Shown piece after piece: positions 25,857-37,781 of a stretch of 64,000 nt of DNA. Source of the DNA: Clusia tigrina (taxonomy: Eukaryota; Arthropoda; Insecta; Diptera; Clusiidae); the NCBI GenBank assembly GCA_920105625.2, contig OV050030.1, forward strand, positions 137,319,918-137,383,917, in the 5' to 3' direction. The notes below the pieces were generated by a model. It had not been told where the DNA came from and ran no database searches. It worked only from the letters and a program-made list of their open reading frames with translations. Position numbers and translations under genes: made by a program. The stretch's first letter is position 1; each line of letters begins with the position of its first letter.

Positions 25857-28800
25857 CTATGCATTCCTTCTAATTGCACTGAAAGCTCTGCATTCGTTCA
25901 ATAAATGAGTTATTAAAGCTCTGTGTCCGGTGCAATAATCACAATTTGGCGCTGAATCTCGACGCAGTAAGTGTTCGTGCGAAAATATGGCATGGCCCAA
26001 CCGAAGTCGAACAAAAATGTTTATTTGGTTTACGGTGCATGATCCTGGATAGGTGGGTTTGATTCCTTCTCGATTATACGATTTATAATTATGTGTATAG
26101 ATGTTCCACTCTTCCATTTTTCGTATATACAAGGATTTCTCAATTAATTTACGCATATCTGTATTTTCTCGTGTATGGAAGTACAATAGGTGATGATGCC
26201 TTACTGCTGTGACAGCCGTTGAATCAGCGAATTCGTTGCCGTCAATCACAACATGGCTGGGTACCCACCCACATGATTTTTAATTTATTAGCGCATTTTA
26301 TGCATGCTTCTCTTATATCTGAAGCAAGGATGCCCTCATTGCTTATATTACGAATCGCCTCTATGGAAGATTTGCTATCAGAACATTTAAGAAATCTGCC
26401 TTTGTGCAAACGAGCATAGTCCGTGGCTATTTTTATTGCCAAAACTTTCGGCTGTGAAGATTGAACAATGTTGTTGAATAAGGCCAGTGGATATTACTAT
26501 TCCGGTAGAGGATACTACCGCGAAGGTAGTGCATTCGGGTTGTTTTGAGCCATCAGTAAATAAAAGGGTCCAGTTCTTATTACTGTATTTGCTTGTATGT
26601 TCTGCAAAAAGTTGTCGGTAAGCTTCAGGATTTGTGGTAGATTTAGAGTACGAAATCAGATCTAGGACAAATGATGAGTGTTTGAGATGCCACGGAGGGT
26701 CTCTTTTCTGCTTGATTAGCCGAGGAGCTGTGTCAGGCATAATACATTTAGCTACCTCAATACAGCGGCGGATTACGGATTTTATAGTATACCTTTTGGT
26801 GTGTTTGAAGGCACACTGGACGTCTTTGAGAAGCGTTGCATTTCTGGCGTTAAATAATTTTGGTATAAGGTGAAAAGTTGATGCACGTATTTGCTCCATA
26901 ATAGAAGGTAAACCAGCTTCGGCTAAGATATTTTTTGTCGGCGACGTAGGGAAGGCTCTTATGGCTCTTCGAACAGCTGCGTGGTAGGGTGCGTATAGCT
27001 GCTTTAAGTTGCTTTGAGCGCACCATCCAAAAATTGGGAGAGCGTAGTTTATTTTGGAAAGTATTAGTGATCTTGTGACATTGATTAGTGTAGAAATATG
27101 TACTAGACTATGATTAGAAGATAAGAATTTAACAATATTAAGCCTGGCATTAATATTTTTTCTTAAATTTACACATTGGGGCTTAAAGTTAAATTTCTTG
27201 TCGAAGACGACACCAAGAATTTTCAATTCATTAACTAGTTCAATAGAAGTGTTGTTAAAGTTTAAAGTAAACATTTTACATTTTCTTTTTTTACAAAAGT
27301 GAATTAATTTACATTTGTTTATAGAGAGTCGGCCACCAGACCGAGTACACCATTTATCAATATCATACAAAATTTTAGAAAAATTACATTTAACATCATT
27401 GTTAGAATTGTTATTAGTAAAGAAGATAGCATCATCCGCGTATATAGAGTATTTAATATTTTTATAATCGGCTACTATTTTACTGATTTGGTCAAAAGCT
27501 GCTATAAATAAAACAACAGACAAAGGAGACCCTTGTGGTATCCCATTATCGAGAGACCGAGTATTTGAAAATTTTTGGTTTACTCTCACCCGAAACCTGC
27601 GATGGGTCAGGAAGGCATTTACAAAAGCAAATATCTTTGTACTAATCTTCCAAGTCGATAGCTGTTGGAGGACAACTTTAACACCAATGCGATCGAATGC
27701 TCTTTCAAAGTCAGTGGCCAGTACAGACACATGACTTTTATTCGAAAGGGCAGTTGACACGAAATGCTCGAGATGGAGGAGAGAATCAATTGCCTCTTTT
27801 TAAAAGCTACTTGGTTGGAGCTGATAAAATTGTTAGTGGTTATATACCATCATAATCTTTTAGCAATAATTTTTTCCAGGACCTTCCCGATACAAGGCAA
27901 AAGGGATATGGGGCGATAGCTACTAATTTCAGAAATTGGTTTGTTAGGCTTAGGTATCGGTATTATTTCAGCTGTGCGCCAAGTTTGTGGAAGGATTCCG
28001 TGGTCTAAAATTTCATTGTATAAAACTAGTAATATTTTTTTGGCAGAGGCAGGTAGATTATTTAACATCGGGTAGTATATGTGATCTAAACCTGGAGTTT
28101 TTCCTTTTGCTGACTGTAGCGCAGTTTCGAGTTCGGTAATGGAAATATATGCCTCAATTTTATTTGCAGTCAATGATAGGTGAATGGGTTTATATTTCGT
28201 ATGTGGGAAAAATCGTTTCTCAGAGATGAATTCTTCAGAAAAGTTTGCGTCGCTAGAGAGTGCAGACCAATTATTAGCGAAGGTATTTGCCATTTCAAAA
28301 GAAGAAGTCAAATGAGAATCTCCAACAGTTAAGATACGAAGTGGGGTGGTTTTGCTGCCACCAACAAGAACTCGAATGTCGGACCATATTTGTTTGATAC
28401 TGGATTTGGGAGTGATTTGAGATGTAAATTTTTCAAGAGAGTTGGCTTTAGCTTTTCTAACAGCTCTTCTAAATATTGCATTTGATTTTGTACAGAGCTA
28501 AGTTATTATCGATTCTGTAGTGCTTATAATCACTACAGAATCTTCCCTTATTAATTTTAAATTACTATTCCACCATGGTACCGATTTTTTGACAAAGAAA
28601 CTTTTAGTTTGTGGAATTGATACGTTGGCAGCAAACCGAATTGCTTTGGAAAATTTAGCTGCTTTTTGGTTAATATTATAGGATTGGGAGAAACATTCAA
28701 ATCTACAGGCGCAAGCGCTCTGAAATGCAGTCCAATTAGCTAAATCAGTTTTGAATTTGTTCTTGGGAATGATTCTTTCAGGATTGAGGTTGGATATGAT

Positions 28801-29446
28801 ATCAATACAAATGGGAAAATGATCACTGTTATGGAGATTATCTAAAGTAACCCAACTACATTTGGGTGCAAGGTGTGCTGAGCATAAAGAAAGGTAAATG
28901 TGGGTGAAGGTTTTGTGCGTTGAAAAATGAGTGGGGGACACATCATTTAAAACGATGAGATCGTGGGCAAGAATAAAATCCTCTAAGATGTTGCCTCTAT
29001 CATTGGCTTGAGGGGAGCCCCAGAGGGGACTCCAAGAGTTGAAATCGCCAGATAAGATATACTGTGATGGGGCATAACCTAGTAAAGACTCTAAATCCTG
29101 AACTCAAAAGTTTTGTTGAGGGGGGATATAGGTATTTATTATTGTGAAAGTTAGTCCGTATTTGATTTCTAATGCTAACGATGCTATTGGAGATTGTACA
29201 TTAAGTAATTTATGCGGAATATGCTTCTTTATTAGAATCCCGACTCCTTGTTTAGATGAGAGGTTTGCAGAAAGGTTGTGGAAATATCCAATATATTGTT
29301 TAGGGGATTATATTATCTTTTCCGTAAGGGACGTGCGTTTCTTGAAGTGCAATGATATCAGGAGAAATAGCTTTTATGATCAAATGTAGTTCATTGTAGT
29401 TGTTTATAAAACCTTTTATGTTCCATTGCAATATTTTAATAGTCAT
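25857..29446 (-). pseudogene. LINE ORF2 pseudogene, L5 (extra stop in RT N-terminal part)
   Basis: The RT core is open 27760-26387. A change near 27851 turns a Leu codon into TGA, ending the RT N-terminal segment early (28311-27850). L6 shares this stop. The ATG used for the RT-core frame in other copies is GTG here. Confidence 0.88.
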
Positions 29447-29465
29447 AATGAAAGTAGGGTGTAAT

Positions 29466-30608
29466 TTAGTCAGATATTGCAGAGTCTTTATCTTGTATGT
29501 TTGGAAGCTTTGTATTGAAAATATTAGAGTAGGTAGGAGAGTTGTGAGAAGAGTGTGTATTATTCAGCGTGTAAGTGGGTTTCAAAGAAGAGAGAGTTTT
29601 TTGAGAGTTATCGATGATTGCTGCAATGGTCTTCTCACTGTGTTTAATAGGAGAGACAGTTTGCAAGGAATTGTTTGATATTGGCGTGTTGTTGGTGTTT
29701 ATTTGATTTTGTTCTGTTAATTTGTTTTCGTTGTTAGTTTGTAGTTTTGATTGTTGATTTTAGGTTTTTGTGTTGCTTTGGTTGAGTCTGAGAGAGTAGA
29801 CGCATAGCTATTCGGTGAGGGATCGGTATTGTGTTGTGTTTTGTATAACTGTTTTGCTTCACGCATACTGCACTTCTTTTTAATTTGGATTTTCAAAACT
29901 TCTCTTTCCTGTTGGAATTTAGTGCATTCATTTAGTGCAAGCAGGTGCATTTCTGCAATATTTAGCTGTGTGTCCCAATATTTGGCAAGATTTGCATCGC
30001 AGTGGATTGGGCAAGTATTCTCAAACCCTCGCAGCGTACCATGAAATATCTATTTTTGTTGGAAGATGGTAGCGATCGAAAGTCAACAAAACTACACCAC
30101 TTGGATATGGCTTACCGTCAATAATTTTATTAAATTTGTATACCGAAATAACACCTTGGGATGAAAGTTCATTTACAATTTCTTCTTCTGAAACTTGGTT
30201 GAGGCATGGAGCGTACACTGTACCCTTAGTGCTATTTAAAGAAACGTGGAAGAAGCATTTTACTGGACATATTCCATGGAGTTTTTTTGCGGCAATAAAC
30301 TTTTTTGCAACTTCTACACTTTTCACTAAAAGAAGCAAATTACCATCGCGAAGTTCCGAGATAGTTAAAATTTCTTTACTGATTAATTTCAATAATTTGT
30401 GTACAGCAAAACAGGAGAAATTTTTTAGTGGCTTACTATCAATAGTGGAGGCAACAACAACAAACTTATGGGTGTTTAATCGTGTTGCAGGTAGCTCCGG
30501 GAAGTCGTCAAGTAGTGGTGCCGAAGCCAAACGTTTTTTTTTAGCTGTATAATTTTCTGCTAATGCGGCGAACCGGTTCTCCCCCAAGCGGGGGTGCCCA
30601 GGGGGCAT
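29466..30608 (-). pseudogene. LINE ORF1 pseudogene, L5
   Basis: Segment 1 is open 30608-30021, the longest ORF1 segment in the array (195 codons), because it has both the type B ATG and the read-through form at the first break. Segment 2 is 29950-29717. Confidence 0.78.
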
Positions 30609-31609
30609 TCTGATTATAATGAGTGTATTCGCGCGACCGAAAATGTATTCTCAAGGTATACGGAAAGAAGAGAGGAGTAAATTAGAAAAAGTAATAACAT
30701 TATTACACAAAGGGAGCATTCAATTAATTATATACATGACACAACAGTTAATCGGTTTAGAACACAATATGCTTGGTTCGAAATAAGCATAGGGAATTTG
30801 CAATAAAACAAGCAATAGAATTACATATATTTAACCCTCGATGATTTTAATGAAAACTTGCCGGATATTTTGAGAAGACATATCAAATCAGGAAAGGTAG
30901 GAGTATATTCTGAATTGGATGATCATCAATACAGTTTGCTACAATTGAGAATTATTGGCATTTACAGTTGTAGGGAGAAGGTCAAATTCGTTAAATGTAC
31001 TTATCGAGCGAAGGATATGAGCAGAGCATGAAACCATCCTAAGGGTAATTTTCTGATCTCTCAACTTAAATGTAAACTACAGATACAATTAAATGAAAAC
31101 TAAATTAAATAAAATTAAAAATCTTACAAGATAATGTGGAACATATACAGGATAATATTGCACCTTCAAGAATTGGAACCTTTCATAGTAACAGATTAAC
31201 GAACGATAAAATTGATTCTTCCGAATAAGTTGCAAAATATAACACTTGGTACACTTATTGAGAGTAATGAAGGCATTGTAATTGTAATCAGAGTTCCAAA
31301 TTAGGTAATAAATTGATCAATTTCAACGATTATTCCTTTAGGAGATAGTTAACATAATGGAACAGAAACTGAGAACCACTAAAAATTGTCATATACAATA
31401 ATAATACGTTAATATATGACGAAAACAAGGACCTAAAAAAAATGCTACCATTGAAAAATTTCTTCAAAAGAAATAATTGTATACAGATATTTAACACCGT
31501 ATCGAAGCTTATAGAAATAGAGAAAGGAGTTTTCATTTTGAAAAATTACGACAATGTTGAATTGAACATTACATGTAACCAAGAAGATTTAATTTTGACT
31601 TGAAATTAC
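30609..31609 (+). pseudogene. env-like remnant E5 (B/A hybrid, divergent 3' part)
   Basis: The first half matches type B. From about 31,075 it carries type A bases (for example CACCTTC near 31160) plus private changes near 31074, 31118, 31194, 31365 and 31372. This marks the start of a more divergent block that continues into L6. Confidence 0.43.
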
Positions 31610-31822
31610 TTATTATTATTATTATTATTACACTTTATTCTAATCAATTAATTATTACAATAAATACAATTAATGAGTACTGGCTGCCAGGGCCTTCGAC
31701 TCGATCTTAATCTATTTTATTTTAAATTTTATTTTTGAAATTAATACAACTTAAAAAGGTGTCTATTGGTTTTATACTATATAGAGTCACATTTTTTAAA
31801 AGATTACTAGGGACTTCCGTAC

Positions 31823-34800
31823 CTATGCATTCCTTCTAATTGCACTGAAAGCTCTGCATTCGTTCAATAAATGAGTTATTAAAGCTCTGTGTCCGGTGCA
31901 ATAATCACAATTTGGAGCTGAATCTCGACGCAGTAAGTGTTCGTGCGAAAATGTGGCATGGCCCAACCGAAGTCGAACAAAAATGTTTATTTGGTTTACG
32001 GTGCATGATCCTGGATAGGTGGGTTTGATTCCTTCTCGATTATACGATTTATAATTATGTGTATAGATGTTCCACTCTTCCATTTTTCGTATATACAAGG
32101 ATTTCTCAATTAATTTACGCATATCTGTATTTTCTCGTGTATGGAAGTACAATAGGTGATGCCTTACTGCTGTGACAGCCGTTGAATCAGCGAATTCGTT
32201 GCCGTCAATCACAACATGGCTGGGTACCCACCCACATGATTATTAATTTATTAGCGCATTTTATGCATGCTTCTCTTATATCTGAATCAAGGATACCCTC
32301 ATTGCTTATATTACGAATCGCCTCTATGGAAGATTTGCTATCAGAACATATAAGAAATCTGCCTTTGTGCAAACGAGCATAGTCCGTGGCTATTTTTATT
32401 GCCAAAACTTTCGGCTATGAAGATTGAACAATGTTATTGAATAAGGCCAGTGGATATTACTATTCCGGTAGAGGATACTACCGCGAAGGTAGTGCATTCG
32501 GGTTGTTTTGAGCCATCAGTAAATAAAAGGGTCCAGTTCTTATTAGTGTATTTGCTTGTATGTTCTGCAAAAAGTTGTCGGTAGGCTTCAGGATTTGTGG
32601 TAGATTTAGAGTACGAAATCGGATCTAGGACAAATGATGAGTGTTTGAGATGCCACGGAGGGTCTCTTTTCTGCTTGATTAGCCGAGGAGCTGTGTCAGG
32701 CATAAGACATTTAGCTACCTCAATACAGCGGCGGATTACGGATTTTATAGTATACCTTTTGGTGTGTTTGAAGGCACACTGGACGTCTTTGAGAAGCGTT
32801 GCATTTCTGGCGTTAAATAATTTTGGTATAAGGTGAAAAGTTGATGCACGTATTTGCTCCATAATAGAAGGTAAACCAGCTTCGGCTAAGATATTTTTTG
32901 TCGGCGACGTAGGGAAGGCTCTTATGGCTCTTCGAACAGCTGCGTGGTAGGGTGCGTATAGCTGCTTTAAGTTGCTTTGAGCGCACCATCCAAAAATTGG
33001 GAGAGCGTAGTTTATTTTGGAAAGTATTAGTGATCTTGTGGCATTGATTAGTGTAGAAATATGTACTAGACTATGATTAGAAGATAAGAATTTAACAATA
33101 TTAAGCCTGGCATTAATATTTTTTCTTAAATTTACACATTGGGGCTTAAAGTTAAATTTCTTGTCGAAGACGACACCAAGAATTTTCAATTCATTAACTA
33201 GTTCAATAGAAGTGTTGTTAAAGTTTAAAGTAAACATTTTACATTTTCTTTTTTTACAAAAGTGAATTAATTTACATTTGTTTATAGAGAGTCGGCCACC
33301 AGACCGAGTACACCATTTATCAATATCATACAAAATTTTAGAAAAATTACATTTAACATCATTGTTAGAATTGTTATTAGTAAAGAAGATAGCATCATCC
33401 GCGTATATAGAGTATTTAATATTTTTATAATCGGCAACTATTTTACTGATTTGGTCAAAAGCTGCTATAAATAAAACAACAGATAAAGGAGACCCTTGTG
33501 GTATCCCATTATCGAGAGACCGAGTATTTGAAAATTTTTGGTTTACTCTCACCCGAAACCTGCGATGGGTCAGGAAGGCCTTTACAAAAGCAAATATCTT
33601 TGTACTAATCTTCCAAGTCGATAGCTGTTGGAGGACAACTTTAACACCAATGCGATCGAATGCTCTTTCAAAGTCAGTGGCCAGTACAGACACATGACTT
33701 TTATTCGAAAGGGCAGTTGACACGAAATGCTCGAGATGGAGGAGAGAATCAATTGCCTCTTTTTAAAAGCTACTTGGTTGGAGCTGATAAAATTGTTAGT
33801 GGTTATATACCATCATAATCTTTTAGCAATAATTTTTTCCAGGACCTTCCCGATACAAGGCAAAAGGGATATGGGGCGATAGCTACTAATTTCAGAAATT
33901 GGTTTGTTAGGCTTAGGTATCGGTATTATTTCAGCTGTGCGCCAAGTTTGTGGAAGGATTCCGTGGTCTAAAATTTCATTGTATAAAACTAGTAATATTT
34001 TTTTGGCAGAGGCAGGTAGATTATTTAACATCGGGTAGTATATGTGATCTAAACCTGGAGTTTTTCCTTTTGCTGACTGTAGCGCAGTTTCGAGTTCGGT
34101 AATGGAAATATATGCCTCAATTTTATTTGCAGTCAGTGATAGGTGAATGGGTTTATATTTCGTATGTGGGAAAAATCGTTTCTCAGAGATGAATTCTTCA
34201 GAAAAGTTTGCGTCGCTAGAGAGTGCAGACCAATTATTAGCGAAGGTATTTGCCATTTCAAAAGAAGAAGTCAAATGAGAATCTCCAACAGTTAAGATAC
34301 GAAGTGGGGTGGTTTTGCTGCCACCAACAAGAACTCGAATGTCGGACCATATTTGTTTGATACTGGATTTGGGAGTGATTTGAGATGTAAATTTTTCAAG
34401 AGAGTTGGCTTTAGCTTTTCTAACAGCTCTTCTAAATATTGCATTTGATTTTGTACAGAGCTAAGTTATTATCGATTCTGTAGTGCTTATAATCACTACA
34501 GAATCTTCCCTTATTAATTTTAAATTACTATTCCACCATGGTACCGATTTTTTGACAAAGAAACTTTTAGTTTGTGGAATTGATACGTTGGCAGCAAACC
34601 GAATTGCTTTGGAAAATTTAGCTGCTTTTTGGTTAATATTATAGGATTGGGAGAAACATTCAAATCTACAGGCGCAAGCGCTCTGAAATGCAGTCCAATT
34701 AGCTAAATCAGTTTTGAATTTGTTCTTGGGAATGATTCTTTCAGGATTGAGGTTGGATATGATATCAATACAAATGGGAAAATGATCACTGTTATGGAGA

Positions 34801-35409
34801 TTATCTAAAGTAACCCAACTACATTTGGGTGCAAGGTGTGCTGAGCATAAAGAAAGGTAAATGTGGGTGAAGGTTTTGTGCGTTGAAAAATGAGTGGGGG
34901 ACACATCATTTAAAACGATGAGATCGTGGGCAAGAATAAAATCCTCTAAGATGTTGCCTCTATCATTGGCTTGAGGGGAGCCCCAGAGGGGACTCCAAGA
35001 GTTGAAATCGCTAGATAAGATATACTGTGATGGGGCATAACCTAGTAAAGACTCTAAATCCTGAACTCAAAAGTTTTGTTGAGGGGGGATATAGGTATTT
35101 ATTATTGTGAAAGTTAGTCCGTATTTGATTTCTAATGCTAACGATGCTATTGGAGATTGTACATTAAGTAATTTATGCGGAATATGCTTCTTTATTAGAA
35201 TCCCGACTCCTTGTTTAGATGAGAGGTTTGCAGAAAGGTTGTGGAAATATCCAATATATTGTTTAGGGGATTATATTATCTTTTCCGTAAGGGAAGTGCG
35301 TTTCTTGAAGTGCAATGATATCAGGAGAAATAGCTTTTATGATCAAATGTAGTTCATTGTAGTTGTTTATAAAACCTTTTATGTTCCATTGCAATATTTT
35401 AATAGTCAT
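31823..35409 (-). pseudogene. LINE ORF2 pseudogene, L6 (extra nonsense and 3-nt deletion)
   Basis: The RT core is 33723-32434 and ends early, because a Gln codon just after STGLIQ has become TAA. One His of the HHH run in the final segment (32212-31823) is lost through a 3-nt deletion. It shares the extra RT stop with L5 (segment 34274-33813). Private changes include N-to-K (FVKAF), T-to-P near the RNase H, and several in the RNase H segment 32405-32205. Confidence 0.88.
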
Positions 35410-35428
35410 AATGAAAGTAGGGTGTAAT

Positions 35429-36569
35429 TTAGTCAGATATTGCAGAGTCTTTATCTTGTATGTTTGGAAGCTTTGTATTGAAAATATTAGAGTAGGTAGG
35501 AGAGTTGTGAGAAGAGTGTGTATTATTCAGCGTGTAAGTGGGTTTCAAAGAAGAGAGAGTTTTTTGAGAGTTATCGATGATTGCTGCAATGGTCTTCTCA
35601 CTGTGTTTAATAGGAGAGACAGTTTGCAAGGAATTGTTTGATATTGGCGTGTTGTTGGTGTTTATTTGATTTTGTTCTGTTAATTTGTTTTCGTTGTTAG
35701 TTTGTAGTTTTGATTGTTGATTTTAGGTTTTTGTGTTGCTTTGGTTGAGTCTGAGAGAGTAGACGCATAGCTATTCGGTGAGGGATCGGTATTGTGTTGT
35801 GTTTTGTATAACTGTTTTGCTTCACGCATACTGCACTTCTTTTTAATTTGGATTTTCAAAACTTCTCTTTCCTGTTGGAATTTAGTGCATTCATTTAGTG
35901 CAAGCAGGTGCATTTCTGCAATATTTAGCTGTGTGTCCCAATATTTGCCAAGATTTGCATCGCAGTGGATTGGGCAAGTATTCTCAAACCCTCGCAGCGT
36001 ACCATGAAATATCTATTTTTGTTGGAAGATGGTAGCGATCGAAAGTCAACAAAACTACACCACTTGGATATGGCTTACCGTCAATAATTTTATTAAATTT
36101 GTTTACCGAAATAACACCTTGGGATGAAAGTTCATTTACAATTTCTTCTTCTGAAACTTGGTTGAGGCATGGAGCGTACACTCTACCCTTAGTGCTATTT
36201 AAAGAAACGTGGAAGAAGCATTTTACTGGACATATTCCATGGAGTTTTTTTGCGGCAATAAACTTTTTTGCAACTTCTACACTTTTCACTAAAAGAAGCA
36301 AATTACCATCGCGAAGTTCCGAGATAGTTAAAATTTCTTTACTGATTAATTTCAATAATTTGTGTACAGCAAAACAAGAGAAATTTTTTAGTGGCTTACT
36401 ATCAATAGTGGAGGCAACAACAACAAACTTATGGGTGTTTAATCGTGTTTCAGGTAGCTCCGGGAAGTCGTCAAGTAGTGGTGCCGAAGCCAAACGTTTT
36501 TTTTTAGCTGTATAGTTTTCTGCTAATGCGGCGAACCGGTTCTCCCCCAAGCGGGGTGCCCAGGGGCAT
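35429..36569 (-). pseudogene. LINE ORF1 pseudogene, L6
   Basis: Segments are 36550-35984 and 35913-35680. The base pattern matches L0, including the form of the first break and a purine change near 36374. A further change at 36514 is private. Confidence 0.78.
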
Positions 36570-37571
36570 TCTGTTTATAATGAGTGTATTCGCGCGACCG
36601 AAAATGTATTCTCAAGGTATACGGAAAGAAGAGAGGAGTAAATTAGAAAAAGTGATAACATCATTACACAAAGGGAGCATTCAATTAATTATATACATGA
36701 CACAATAGCTAATCGGTTTAGAACACAATATGCTTGGTTCGAAATAAGCATAGGGAATTTGCAATAAAACAAGCAAAGGAATTACATATATTTAACCCTC
36801 GATGATTTTAATGAAAACTTGCCGGATATTTTGAGAAGACATATCAAATCAGAAAAGGTAGGAGTATATTCTGAATTGGATGATCATCAATACAGTTTGT
36901 TACAATTGAGAATTATTGGCATTTACAGTTGTAGGGAGAAGGTCAAATTCGTTAAATGTACTTATCGAGCGAAGGATATGAGTAGAGCATGAAACCATCC
37001 TAAGGGTAATTTTCTGATCTCTCAACTTAAATGTAAATTACAGATACAATTAAATGAAAACTAAATTAAATAAAATTAATAATCTTACAAGATAATGTGG
37101 AACATATACAGGATAATATTGCACCTTCAAGAATTGGAACCTTTCATAGTAACATATTAACGAACGATAAAATTGATTCTTCCGAATAAGTTGCAAAATA
37201 TAACACTTGGTACACTTATTGAGAGTAATGAAGGCATTGTAATTGTAATCAGAGTTCCAAATTAGGTAATAAATTGATCAATTTCAACGATTATTCCTTT
37301 AGGAGATAGTTAACATAATGGAACAAAAACTGTGAACCACTAAAAATTGTCATATACAATAATAATACGTTAATATATGACGAAAACAAGGACCTAAAAA
37401 AAATGCTACCATTGAAAAATTTCTTCAAAAGAAATAATTGTATACAGATATTTAACACCGTATCGAAGCTTATAGAAATAGAGAAAGGAGTTTTCATTTT
37501 GAAAAATTACGACAATGTTGAATTGAACATTACATGTAACCAAGAAGATTTAATTTTGACTTAAAAATTAC
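36570..37571 (+). pseudogene. env-like remnant E6
   Basis: Type A, sharing private variants with E0 (for example AGAAAAGG near 36853). The stop just before the (TTA)n run is TTAAAAA here, with one extra A, in place of TTGAAA. Confidence 0.43.
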
Positions 37572-37781
37572 TTATTATTATTATTATTATTATTACACTT
37601 TATTCTAATAAATTAATTATTACAATAAATACAATTAATGAGTACTGGCTGCCAGGGCCTTCGACTCGATCTTAATCTATTTTATTTAAAATTTTTGAAA
37701 TTAATACAACTTAAAAGGTGTCTATTGGTTTTATACTATCTAGAGTCACATTTTTTAAAAGATTACTAGGGACTTCCGTAC

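Larger units (their letters stand above)
25644..30608 (-). mobile_element. I-type LINE copy L5
   Basis: The (TTA)7 tail is at 25644-25664. Type B at both ends, but the ORF1 break at about 30015-30045 has the form seen in L0 and L6. Confidence 0.88.
31610..36569 (-). mobile_element. I-type LINE copy L6 (most divergent 3' half)
   Basis: The (TTA)7 tail is at 31610-31630. The 3' third has many private substitutions, whereas the ORF1 end closely matches L0. The copy is therefore a mosaic. Confidence 0.88.
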
